64,000 bases of DNA from Ianthella basta (lineage: Eukaryota; Porifera; Demospongiae; Verongiida; Ianthellidae). The DNA lies in the NCBI GenBank assembly GCA_964019415.1, contig OZ025871.1, positions 3,049,629 to 3,113,628 of the forward strand, in the 5' to 3' direction. The notes under the pieces are model-generated. The model saw nothing but the letters and a program-made list of their open reading frames with translations, was not told the DNA's origin and searched no databases. Made by a program: the position numbers and the translations under genes. This document shows, in pieces, positions 18,666 to 51,600 of this stretch; position 1 is the first letter of the stretch, and each line of letters opens with the position of its first letter.

Positions 18666-21600
18666 ATGGTAGCAGCCGGGCCGAAGTACATTCTCCTATT
18701 TGGTAGCCTGTTCCTCCTCACAGCGATAATCATAATGAGGAGAAAGAAGGATAACCTTTCGCCAGGCACAGAATTCAAAACGTCCTGGAGGTCAGTGAAC
18801 GAGGCTCCAGAGCTGAACATACCCCGAGAATACAGACCAGCCAAGACTGAGGGAGTGGTAGGGGAAGACTTGCGCAACACCAGCCTACCAAAAAGACGGC
18901 AACGTCTTAAAGCGCTGCGTTCGCAGAAGAAGGAGTCGCAGTTGAACGTGAGGCAGAGGGCTCCCCCCATCAACAAGAGTAACATGACGGTCGGCATCTT
19001 GGTGGCTAAGAGGGAACGACCGACCATCTACTACCTTCTGGAGCACCTTCTGAGCGAGCCGCGAGTGACTGAGGACTTTGTCATTATCGTGCATGTCGCC
19101 TACTCGGTCTCTCAAGACGAGGAGTTGCTGGAATACCTACGGCGGCTAAAGAACGTCGTCACCATTGTAGAAGAGAAACCGCATCCGGAGGCGATGGAGG
19201 AGAACATCAACGACACTCGCGGCGACTCTATGGAGCGAACTGTGTGGCGAACAACACACGGTGAGGTTATTACAATAATGTGAGCTATATAGCTTGCATG
19301 AGTCTGTGAACTCGAGCTGGGGCTGCGAAGTGTTTCACACAATGAGGCACATGCCCAGAGCATAAGAGCTCGAAAATAGACGATGTAAGTCCTGCAGGAT
19401 ACCTATCTCTTATATAACAAGGAGGATTTGGGTTGGAAAGGACAATAAAATATACAACAAGGCAAGGCGAGCCGCATATTCCCTGATCTCTTTGCTATTG
19501 TACGTGTATATTGTATATAATAATGTGGGAGATTTGTAGGAAAATGCATGGGACGTCAATTCACTTTGCACAGTTATAAAGCCTCTCAACTGGAACCTAC
19601 CTGCTCTGTCATTTGAAGGAAGCTTGTACTTCTTGCCAGTCCTTTGAGTTGCCAGAATCGCTCGCCTATTGTAACCAGACTGCCACTCTCAGCTATAGAC
19701 TGACAGTCGATAGTCTGTCCCCTTAGCTTTCATGTGCTGAAGAACACTGTTGGCAGCTCCCCCTCAACTACAGTTTATTGCTCACAACAGTGTGAATGTG
19801 TCATGCAATGATTGTGCTAGCACTGCTGCATATGGCATACTCATGATCATTGCCTATTGTGGGATATAGCTAACACATTCTGAAATTCAACACATATTTT
19901 ACTTTATATCATGGTATTACAGATTTCAAGGTCAAGTACATTTTATGCTGCTCAATTCCTTGCTACATATTATATGGACTTAAACATTAGTCAACACTGC
20001 CATTGCCATGGCAACTCCCTACAAAGCTGGTTCAGTTGGTGTTAATACTTTGGCTGGTCCTTTGAATGCAATTGAAGGGTAGCACTGCAGGAAGATCAAT
20101 AGACTGTCACCAGCTGATGGTGAGCCCGAATACGCTGTTGATAAATATTGCTATAACAATTACATTCATATAATACTAATCCATTGTACTATATAATATA
20201 TATATATATAGTACAATGACATACGCATGACATTGTACATACCTACTTTTGTAATGATCATGGGGAAAATGTCATGTATGAGTCCATGTCATTAAAGTAC
20301 ACTTGTATCTACAGAATGATGTGAATGGCTTGGGTGTGAACATTAGATAACCTCAATCTTATCTCACCACCCAGATGTTCTGTGGTTATGCACAAAACTA
20401 CATGTAAATTGAACATCTGGGCATGCCAGACTATAGCTAAAATTTAATAGCATCAACATCAAAGTCTGAATAACGTTGAATCAGAAGGATTATTCAGAGG
20501 GTTGGTGTTATTTCACTTGTATAGCTACATTGCCATCCTCTGCCTAGTGTTTTAGTGTGTCTCGAGTTCTGTAAAGCATAATCCGGTAATTTTTGTGTTT
20601 CCAAATATATGGAACGTCATTAACTGCAACAAGTGACACTGCAATGTGTGCATGCAAGCAAGTATGGTCAACACCTTAGGGTATGTTCTTTGCTGCACGC
20701 AAGATGAATATGGGTGCCATTTCAAGCCTTGTACCTATTCCTGAAAAGATGCGTGTCAGGACGTTGCGGCCACGTAAGGCCTTCATCAGCTGGAGCATCA
20801 GAGGGAAACAGCTAGAGCCGATGTCTTCGTCGTTCTCGAACTTAGAAGGGATCAACGTTCAAGCCTTTATATGAAGGAATCTCGCACTTTGAACTCGGCA
20901 AACGTTGAATAACATCATATGCTTGCTTCCGTGTTGTACTCCATATATGGCTTGTCACGAGAATGTCATGTGATGCGCTTGGTAAAGATGCTTTCACATT
21001 GCCATTCACATTCACACGCCATTCACATGCCATTGGTTTCACAAACCGCCATTGTCAAAATTGCTGAGACAGTTTCTTGGCCAGATAAAGATTGAAATGG
21101 TTAGTCAAATGAGTTTTCTAACTTTTCCATGAGGGATTATGCTTTGCACTTTTCCTATCTAGAGTTATATTAGGTGACCGAACGTAATTAGATAAACATT
21201 ATAACATCTGACCACAGCGTGACAACATTAATTCATTGCTACATATTACGAATGTTGAGCATGGGGCCACTCAAATTTAAGTCAATTTGTGGTGATCCTG
21301 CATGGTTGTTATCCATGCATATAGCATTATACTGCACATTATGCTGGTATACATAATAATTGTATGCTTCTTTCATTTTGTGGACCGTCCAATAGGCCTA
21401 GGGGATAGTGTATGAAAATACAGAGTGTGCACACATGCATGGTGGGACATGTATATCTTCTTATAATAACCATGAGTCCACAACAGTTGAGTGAATCATT
21501 CTAGACACAACACATTGTGCAGCCATATGTATTCAACTATATACACCACAGAAAATACAGAGTGTGCATACATGCATGGTGGGACATTCTTATATAATGT

Positions 21601-23356
21601 TAACCATGAATCCACAACAGTTGAGTGAATTCTACTTGACACAACAGAATGTGCAGCCATATGTATTCAACTATATACACCACAAGCATTCAAGTGTGTC
21701 AATTGCATTACAGCAAAGGTTCTAGTTAATGATTGACTGATTGAGGTTTCTGCCAAAATAGCACACAGGTCTGGCTGCATGTGGGAAGTAACAAACTTGC
21801 TCCCTGAAGTTGTCTTGCCATTAAAGGCACGTCCATTTACAGCATCAGCTGCTTGTATACATAGCCAACACACAAGCAATAACAGTGAAAAGGGTCAACT
21901 TCCAAAACACAGCAGTGACAGTTAAAGGGTAAATTGTCACTAGCTGCATGGTCAGATTTGAAGCTGCTATGGTTCTATGCATGAGGAACTTATGTAATGA
22001 TGGCAGTAAATTGTATCTCCACCTATAGGCACACATGTACACCCATGATTCTGTTTACAGCTTTACAAACGTGTGTGTTTATACCCTATACATGCATACT
22101 ATGCATAATTATGCTTTCAGAAGTAATGTTATCCTTCCTTCTCACAGTAATGGACTACGTAAGACTCTTAACAAAGATGCTTACTTTCAACACCCCTTAC
22201 AACCTTATCTTGGAAGATGATGTGAAACCTGCTAAATATGCTCTGCACAAAGTCCATGAATTTGCTGCCATGTTGGAATATCAGACGGATTGGGGGGTAC
22301 TCACATTTTACAGTGGCATCAGGAGAAAATCTTTTGTGTTTGATACTCGTAGGACAGGTTTAGCTGCTGCTTGTGCTTGGCTTTATCGCAAAGATGTGGC
22401 AGAAAGTTGTCTGCAGATGCTGCAAGCAGACCCCCAAAGGTGGCCAGTTGACTTGCTAGTACCAGCTTATGTGTTTGACAAACTAGATCTGAAGGCATAT
22501 GAGCGGACTCCAAACTTGTTCCAGCATATTTCAGCAGTATCAACATACACAGGACAGGTTAGTTAAACATGTGCAGAGTAAGTGTATAAATAATATTAAA
22601 ATTTATAGTATTGTGAATATGGTTAAAATACAAACTGAATGCTCCTGTACCACCTATGTACCTACATGTACATAATATGTATTATATACATACATACAGG
22701 ATGCTGCTGAAAGAAAGGCTGAGACATGGAGGGGTAGGTCATTTGAGTATGATGAAGATAACAGTACTCTGGCATTGACTCCAGCTTTGAATGCTGATGG
22801 ATACATGGGGTGCTTTGTTGATCAGCAGACGCCAATGCACAGAGACCTGTTAGGCCTCTTTGACTTTGAGGAAAGGGGAGCAATTTCAAGTTGTAGATCA
22901 TTTTGTAAAGACTACTTCTACTTTGGCTTACAATTTGGAGGTGAATGCTTTTGCGGGAATGAGTTTGGTAGTCATGGCCGTGCTCCTGTGGAGGAATGTA
23001 ACATGATGTGCTCACATAGCATGAACCAAATGTGTGGAGGGATTTTAAGAAACAGCGTGTACCGAGTCAATATCTACCGTGCCAACTTTGTAGGATGCTT
23101 TGAAAGTCCCGCACATGTCCAGACACTACCAACAACCTCCACTGTAGCAGGGATCAATCAGTGTGTAGACACGTGCCCTGATTCGCACTTCATTGGACTC
23201 AGCAGCAGCAACCACTGCTCATGCATCACAGACGTTCCAAAATGGCCAAGACTCTCCAACACCACATGTAACGTTCGCTGTGAAGGAATGATTTCTGAAG
23301 TTTGCGGAGGGAAGGCTGCAACCACAATTGCCATATATAAGAAATGGCCCAGCTAG
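18666..23356 (+). CDS. GT54 (MGAT4-like) glycosyltransferase with two WSC domains, copy 1
   Basis: Three exons: 18666-19260, 22148-22557, 22700-23356; donors GTGAGG and GTTAGT, acceptors CAG; 553 residues. The start is chosen because the paralogue begins at the same place and the next residues form a membrane anchor (about 8-24). After a variable stem of about 100 residues the catalytic region begins (VGILVAKRER, GDSMERTVWRTTH) and continues with LILEDDV (E221-D223), the family's acidic metal/nucleotide-sugar motif; GDSxERxxWRT and LEDD match animal GnT-IV proteins. WSC1 (about 370-455: YMGCF, FCGNE, MCGG) and WSC2 (about 463-550: FVGCFES, VCGG) are Cys-rich, probably sugar-binding modules. 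Expected place: Golgi lumen, type II. Activity and acceptor are unknown. Intron 1 is 2.9 kb, intron 2 only 142 bp. Confidence 0.85.
20180..20220. repeat. AT-rich palindrome
   Basis: CATTGTACTATATA and its inverse around an AT core form a hairpin-capable palindrome in intron 1 of the glycosyltransferase gene. Confidence 0.55.
21414..21683 (+). repeat. 137-bp tandem duplication
   Basis: Two adjacent copies (21414-21550 and 21551-21683), each starting GAAAATACAGAGTGTGC and ending near TATACACCACA. They differ by a few changes, including a short deletion after GGTGGGACAT. They lie in intron 1 of copy 1. Confidence 0.85.
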
Positions 23357-24987
23357 CAGGCACAGTCAGTTACTATAGATTGCTATTATAATGATAATAA
23401 TGATTTATTTTAACACAATGGAAAACTTTATTCCTTTTGGGAGCAGCTAATTGCATGCTGTATTTGAATGTGCTTCTGTAATGACAGAGCGGTTTTCTTA
23501 TTATTCTATTAATTATTATAAATGGAAAACTCTTCATGCACATTTCATCCATTACTCAATACAGGTAGAAGCAAGATTTCTTTATAGTTGTACATCATAA
23601 TTTATATATGTCTTGATTCTCTTCACATTCCACCATGCACCCATCACATCCCTATGATGTATTCAGTGCATTAGTAAACTCCACCCTCTGTTTGCATCCA
23701 CAAAGTATATGCAACCCTTCACACCTGTACTTACCGGTGTTGGTAATGTGTTGCCACATACTGTGTGAGTATTGTGGCTATATGCATAGCAGTGGTCATC
23801 GCAACCACTCTAGACAACAAATTGAATGGGATATAGAAAAGACACACGCAGCTATATAAAGCTACAAGCGATTATTGTTGCATGCCATTAGAGCTCCACT
23901 AGTACTGCGGCAACATGAACTGGCATAGAAACTATAATACTGGTAAGGTGACTACCCAATGTAGCCCTTGCATGGACATGAGTATACACAGGCACACACA
24001 CATGTACATAGGTTTCTGGTTAAGGTAGAGGTCTACGTACGCAAAGTGTGTCTATGCCCCGTCACTGAATGGACATATACACTACACTACACTGCACTAC
24101 ACTACACTACACTACACTACACCACACCACACCACACCACACTACACTACACTACACTACACTACACTACACCACCCTGCACTACACCACCCTGCACTAC
24201 ACCACACATGCACACAGAAGTACATACAAGCCTGTGTATTACACACAGTTTGTTTCATCTCCCTGAAACTATTCTTTTGTCCAGTGTATAAGCTGCCTGT
24301 CTTCATTACAGAATGCTGTTTTGTCTAGCATAGCCTAGTCTTGCACTCAGCCTCATTTCTGCAAAATGGCTGCCACAGTATGAAAGCTGGGTCTGGTAAA
24401 ATGCATGACAAACCATGGTTTTGCTGACTCAGCAAAACAGGATCATTAGAGGACCAAGCAGCATTTAATCACGTAGTCAGTTGTTGGCACTCTAAATATA
24501 CGTAGGGGGTTCTGAACTACATAGCTTCCCTTTCTTTCCAACATTTCTTCCGAGTCATGACTTTCATTAGACTCAACACCGTTACAACCGACTCGTTCAT
24601 CTTACATAAAACTACATAGCTTGTTTTGTAATAGGCTCTGACAATTTCAGTACAGACAGCGAACTTACTCAAAGGGTCACAGTGATCTTGGATGAAGGCG
24701 CCTTCACTACCTTGCATCAATACATGAACAATATACACTCCAATACAACTGTCCAATCAATATCCTTCTAAAGCAATAATTTAATATTATAACATAACAG
24801 ATGTACAAACATACTATATTGTTTGATAATGATAATTCACTGTACATTTACCCTATCTATGTAGATATAACGTATATGCTGTAGCATAATGTGTATGCAG
24901 TTCAGACAATAGGTGCCCAGAGGGACAAAAACAAAGTAGTGACAACTTGCATTGATGTAAGTTTAAGCAGCCTCATTCCATCCTCAT
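23357..24987. other. Intergenic, with a (CACTA)n tract
   Basis: Lies between the convergent 3' ends of the glycosyltransferase and EB1 genes. It contains a (CACTA)n pentamer array at 24069-24212 with CACCA and CCCTG variants. 24558-24605 resembles 52120-52167. I see no gene. Confidence 0.5.
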
Positions 24988-34376
<9,389 letters not shown>

Positions 34377-34736
34377 CTTCAGACCAACGTCAAGAGGAAC
34401 AGAGCGAGAGCGCAGGAAATTTGAACCTCCTGGGCTAGAAGCGGGATGATGACGTCAATACGCGTCACTCAACTCTAATAACTGCCCACCATCATCGTAA
34501 TCGCAGCATGGGCATAATTATATTAAGTACTCAGTGTACACAAGGGGAGGAAGTATATCCTATATAAAACACAGTACAAGTTCAAAGACTCACAGCACAA
34601 CACACATAGACATAACAAGGCAGGTGAAAACAACAAACCAGGCACAACTGACACACAGCTGCACTTGTATCTGTGCATCTATCGCTGGTCCATAATTTTA
34701 CCTGATCCGACACAGCTGTTCAACAAGCATACACCA
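34377..34736 (-). promoter_or_regulatory. EB1 upstream region with CRE
   Basis: 360 bp between the EB1 ATG and the uS7m stop. It holds a perfect palindromic CRE, TGACGTCA (34450-34457), followed 2 bp later by ACGCGT and then GCGTCA. The ATG context is AAGATGGCTGTGA. The EB1 promoter must lie here or in the uS7m gene. Confidence 0.5.
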
Positions 34737-35492
34737 TCACATCCATCTATAATGTGCAAAGGCTCGGTTAACTTCTGCTAGCCTGTGAAGGTCTTGCTTC
34801 TTCTTAATCACTGTACCAGTATTGTTGTAAGAATCAAGCAGCTCCGAAGCCAGGTTCTGTGACATCCCTGCCTTGCCTTTGCGCTCTCGGGCTGCCGTGA
34901 TCAGCCATTTGATAGCAAGGAAACGGCGCCGCTTCTCTGGCAGAGCAACAGGCACATGATAATAGTTCCCGCCTTTCCTGATACCAATTGTGCCCATTAG
35001 AGGCTTGGCATTGGCCACTGCTTGGTGAAATACTACCAATGGGTCCAACTCAATGTCTCCCTTTTCCCCCGCAACCTTGCGACTTAGCTGCTTCTGTTTA
35101 ATAATCTCCAAGGCTCCCTTGAACAGTCTCTGTGCTAGGGACTTTTTGCCCTCCCACATCATACAGTTGATGAACTTGCTGGCTAGTTCATCGTACAGAA
35201 ATGATGAACTGCTGTGCGAGCTAGGAGCTTTGGGGATTTGCAGTGGCTCGTCTTGTAGCACTATGGTAGATGTGTTACGTGAAGGGCGAGGTGAGCGTCC
35301 CTCCGTGTGTTGCGGGATGCCATCTCCATTCACTCCATCGCTTTGCTCTTGAAAACTGGTACTGAATGTCATTCGACTGCATACAGTTCTGCAATAATAG
35401 TGTAGCATATACTGATGATGACATTGCCGTGTAGACGCAGGAGACAGTCTTGTGAGTCGAAATAACGCAGTCGAACAGTATCTTGCGGCCAT
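34737..35492 (-). CDS. Mitochondrial ribosomal protein S7 (uS7m)
   Basis: One intact exon, 251 residues; human MRPS7 is 242. The first about 45 residues are Arg/Ser/Tyr-rich without acids (MAARYCSTALFRLTRLSPAS), fitting a mitochondrial targeting peptide. The S7 body follows: SKFINCMMWEGKKSLAQRLF, DPLVVFHQAVANAKPLMG, GGNYYHVPVALPEKRRRFLA and the C-terminal end DLHRLAEVNRAFAHYRWM, close to the animal MRPS7 end. It nucleates the 3' domain of the mitochondrial small-subunit rRNA. The start is taken at the first ATG, inside an AAAATGGCC context, 38 bp from the divergent eIF3h ATG. Lack of introns contrasts with its two neighbours. Confidence 0.95.
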   Translation of the reverse strand: MAARYCSTALFRLTRLSPASTRQCHHQYMLHYYCRTVCSRMTFSTSFQEQSDGVNGDGIPQHTEGRSPRPSRNTSTIVLQDEPLQIPKAPSSHSSSSFLYDELASKFINCMMWEGKKSLAQRLFKGALEIIKQKQLSRKVAGEKGDIELDPLVVFHQAVANAKPLMGTIGIRKGGNYYHVPVALPEKRRRFLAIKWLITAARERKGKAGMSQNLASELLDSYNNTGTVIKKKQDLHRLAEVNRAFAHYRWM

Positions 35493-35530
35493 TTTACTCT
35501 CTGCGCACGTGGTTTGTCACGCGCAGAAAA
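35493..35530. promoter_or_regulatory. Bidirectional promoter core, uS7m / eIF3h
   Basis: Only 38 bp separate the two start codons. TCTGCGC (35500-35506) and GCGCAGA (35521-35527) form an inverted repeat around an E-box CACGTG (35506-35511). Both ATGs lie in AAAATGGCC, a YY1-like context frequent at housekeeping starts. Both 5' UTRs must be very short, or transcripts must start inside the opposite gene. Confidence 0.65.
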
Positions 35531-47288
<11,758 letters not shown>

Positions 47289-47782
47289 CACCCTAGCACT
47301 CTGTTTCAATGAAAGTACTGTAGGGAATGTTTTGAAGAACACTTAGAACAGGCACTGTCTGCTAAACCATGTTAAAGTATTATTCAGCAGCTGTGTACTT
47401 GTGCTTGAGCTGTTTGTAGCTGTTTGTTCATGCTTCCTGTTACATGTTGTAGTTTTGTAGGAAACAGTTACAAACCAAAGTAGGCAGCTGCTATTCAAGG
47501 TCGTGTGTGTTATAGGAAACTGGCGCATTTTGCTTCCTTTATTGTCTGGCCTGTGCTAATTTCTGAATGCTAATTTCTGAATGTGTATGGACAGGCTACA
47601 ACAATTAGTTCTCATGTGCCCTCATGTTCATTTAACCAACACACGCTCTATATATTAGCCACCAACATGCACTGAAGAAGGCACCAGTTAGCTGTCAAAG
47701 CATTTGGTAGAATTGATTCTTTGGCTATAATTATATTATAGTGACTTCAGTCACATAACTACTGGTCTACTTGAGTATTATG

Positions 47783-48270
47783 TAATAGTGAAATAATGCC
47801 CAAGAAGTGTCTGTGGGATTTAGAGCATGAAGCTCTAGGGCGTGAAGCACTCAATTGCTGAATGATGCTTTCTTGATGATGTCCGTGTCATTGGGCAACT
47901 GATGACTATGTAGGAAGCCCAATAATGAACTCTCTGGCCCCCGTGAACCTTTTCACTACACTCCTTCGCCATCTGCTCTTAATCCTACTTCATATGGAGG
48001 CCATCCAATGAGAACTGAAGGAATAGTTCGCAGTGACAAGTGTGTATAACAGCAGATGTAAAATGGTGGTGATGACATATCATATATCACACACACTCTG
48101 CCTGCAACATACGTATATACATGTATGGGCTTTATCGTCATGCACACTCTTCCGGTATGTCAATGGGATTTAGAAGCTTAAGCACATGCAAAGCAATTGG
48201 AATGCTTCTCTGAGATTAAGAATCATTGTTTAGATGCACATTACCATGACAAAGGGATCTATATCGTAAT
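47783..48270 (+). repeat. 430-490-bp dispersed repeat, copy B
   Basis: Second copy of the repeat at 40985-41475, just downstream of the eIF3h stop; AATCCTACTTCATATGGAG is shared. Confidence 0.65.
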
Positions 48271-48643
48271 TACACTAATGCCCTGCCCCCACACACAAGT
48301 ATAAAATAATATAAATTATGTAGAAATGATGCTCCAATGTTAATTTTACAGTCTGTGCAATGACTTTAACAGATCCATAGTGACTTGGCAGAGACACTAA
48401 AGTACCACAATGAAACTTTCATATAGATGCACGGGAAAATCTGTAACATAAAATTAATTAAACTGCTGGTACCACAGTTGTAATTAAAGTTGTGACAGTT
48501 AGTGACAAATTTATAGAATTGAATTCAAAACTGTGTACTGATGGCTACAAAAACAATATAACATGCAGAGGTGAAATATGAATAACAATATTATTTTGTA
48601 GGAACTAGTGCATAATTAAGATCATGACTTAATGTTGTGTGTA

Positions 48644-51600
48644 CTAGCTGGGCCATTTCTCATATACGGCAATTGTGGTTGCACCCTTCCCTCCGCAAAT
48701 TTCAGAAATCATTCCTTCACAGCGAACGTTACATGTGGTGTTGGAGAGTCTTGGCCATTTGGGAACGCCTGTGATGCATGAGCAGTGGTTGCTGCTGCTG
48801 AGTCCAATGAAGTGTGAATCAGGGCACGTGTCTACACACTGATTGATCCCTGCTACAGTGGAGGTTGTTGGTAGTGTCTGGACATGTGCAGGACTTTCAA
48901 AGCATCCTACAAAGTTGGCACGGTAGATATTGACTCGGTACACGCTGTTTCTTAAAATCCCTCCACACATTTGGTCCATGTTACGTGAGCATGTCATATT
49001 ACATTCCTCCACAGGAGCACGGCCATGACTACCAAACTCATTCCCGCAAAAGCATTCACCTCCAAATTGTAAGCCAAAGTAGAAGTAGTCTTTACAAAAT
49101 GATCTACAACTTCCAATACTTCCTCGTCCCCCATAGCTGAAAAGACCTAACAGGTCTCTGTGCATTGGTGTGTGCTGATCAACAAAGCACCCCATGTATC
49201 CATCAGCATTCAAAGCTGGAGTCAATGCCAGAGTACTGTTATCTTCATCATACTCAAATGACTTACTCCTCCATGTCTCAGCCTTTCTTTTAGCAGCATC
49301 CTGTAAGTGGCAGAAGATCAGGCTATGATATCCCTACCAGGCAAAATACACCAATTTTGACACAAACGGCACCCCACATTGAACATGCAGGCAATGTATG
49401 AAGATTTCTTATATAAACCGCAATAACACTTCAACTATACCAATACCACCGTGCTATGCAAGCTTCAATATATGTGCATCAATGCACGAGTGTTAATTAT
49501 ACACAGTGAAACTTGCCTATATAGGACAGCCACCTGTGGGCTGGTACTAACTGACCTTTATAGAGAAGTGGCTGCTCTACAGAGGTAGATTACAATGCTT
49601 TAGTGCTATATGGGACCAGGGAGGCTGGCTGTTTTATAGAGAGGTGGCTGCCTAACATAGTGACCATCTTAGGTTCCACTGTTAATCAAGGAAAAGACCA
49701 CATCCAAACAGTAGCTGGATGGATTTGCAGATCTATATAGAATGTCGCCACCATGCAAGTGTGTTTTTACCTTCAATAGTTGATGGAAGGAATTATTACA
49801 TTCACCATGCATGCACCTATAGGGCATGTCCAATGTAGGATTAACACTGTTTTTGTGCATACTGTGCATGGTTATTTGTTCCTTTGTATATGATCTCAAG
49901 AGTTAATTTCTGATAGATTCATATTGATATGACTGGCCCATGTATTATGGTGTGAAGTTGAAGCTGTAATCATGATGTGTTGACAAGTTGAAGTGGGATG
50001 CAGCTAGAATACGACTGGTACAAGGGCACAACTGTAAGCCTTAAGTTGTTATTGCCCCTTCACAAGTTGACATGACCAATACATGAAAATGGAAGCTTGG
50101 ATAATGAAGTGAAACCATAGCTAGATAACACACGTGGAACATGTCCAGTTTTGTTTCATAGACATTTTCATATCATAAAGGTGTGAATTCCTCTGTTGCC
50201 ATGGCTACATGTGCACTGTCATGTGGTGTGCGCATGATTGAAGAGGATCTTAGGAGCGAAATCATCCTAAAACGTCATATCTGGCAGCTGTAGTTGTGTA
50301 CATAAGAATGGAAATATGCAGTGTTGATCGAATTGTCATGACGTAAAAGTTCCCTTTGCCGAAATGGTTCCGCCGGGCCAAAAACGGCAGAAAGTGGCTG
50401 CCATATTAATGCACCTATCAATTGTTGTCCCCCCCCCCCCCCCCCCCCCCACCTCAGGCCGTCCCAGGCTTGAGGGTCAGGATTGTCCCAGCAATTGGTG
50501 CCCTTGGGGTGGGGAATTGGTGGTCGCCACTTGGCTGTGATATTATACGTGTTTCTATGATGTATTCACACATGTAAATGTTGTAGTACACTCAGCGGCT
50601 GTGTGCAGCTACAGGTGGGAATCCCCACTCTCAAGGGTGGGGATTAGGAGCTAAGAGGAGCCTGAGGGGTGGGGGATATAGCACCTCAAGGGTGACAATC
50701 CCCACCTCTGACCTGGGGCGTCCCGAAGTGGGGGGGGGGGGGGGGGGTGGGGACAACAATTAATAAGTGCATAATGGTTCCGCAGCGAAGACGTGTCAGC
50801 TGATATCGTCTATTCATTGAACAAAATTGTCCACTCATCAAACGAAATCACCTATAAATTGAACCAAAGCGGCCATCTAATGAAAGAAATCCTCTTTTCA
50901 TTGAACAAAGCATGTTATAATTATCCTGGATTGAGAATGCGTCCCAACTTGGGAAAGACGTCAGGGTACAAGTACACAATGAATCTGATTGTCAGTCCAC
51001 GCTGGCCTTGGTGATTTAGCAGAGGGTGAACCATTTCAGTTGCTGTTTCAGTTTCGCGGGGGGCCTAATTATGGGGGGGGGCAAATTTAGCATGACAGAA
51101 TCATTCGGAAGAAAATGCCAAATAGTGCAATATCCCATAATGCTGACAGTCATTTTTGGGGAATGTCACAAGCACGTCATGAGACCAGGCCCTTGAGGGA
51201 GAGTTGGCAATGAATGGTTCTCAAAGAACATTCTGGATTTTGGTTTTGTCTGTTAGGGGCATGTCGATGGCTCATTTAGCATGCTAAGAAAATTATCTAG
51301 GATTTCCATACATGCATTGTTCGTTCTTGCTTCCTGTAAGGAGTTATATAATTACAATGCACAAATGTTGGTGAGACAGAAATTAAAGCTAGTTTTCTTC
51401 TTGTAACTTAGGATAGGATTGATTTAACAGCAATGCATGCATGCAAAACTTAGAGCGCGAGTGTGTGAACAAGGCTATGCTATATATCCATTCTCCTTTC
51501 AAACGTTCCTCCGACAGCCAGAAAGATATTTCCCATTAAATCAATGGTTCATTAGTGGTGACGTTGTTCTATGTAGAAAGGCGTCGTTGTCAGATATCGT

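Noticed and set aside
18666..23356. Alternative assignment to GT25 or a collagen galactosyltransferase
   Set aside because: The GDSxERxxWRT phrase followed by LEDD matches the GnT-IV (GT54) pattern better.
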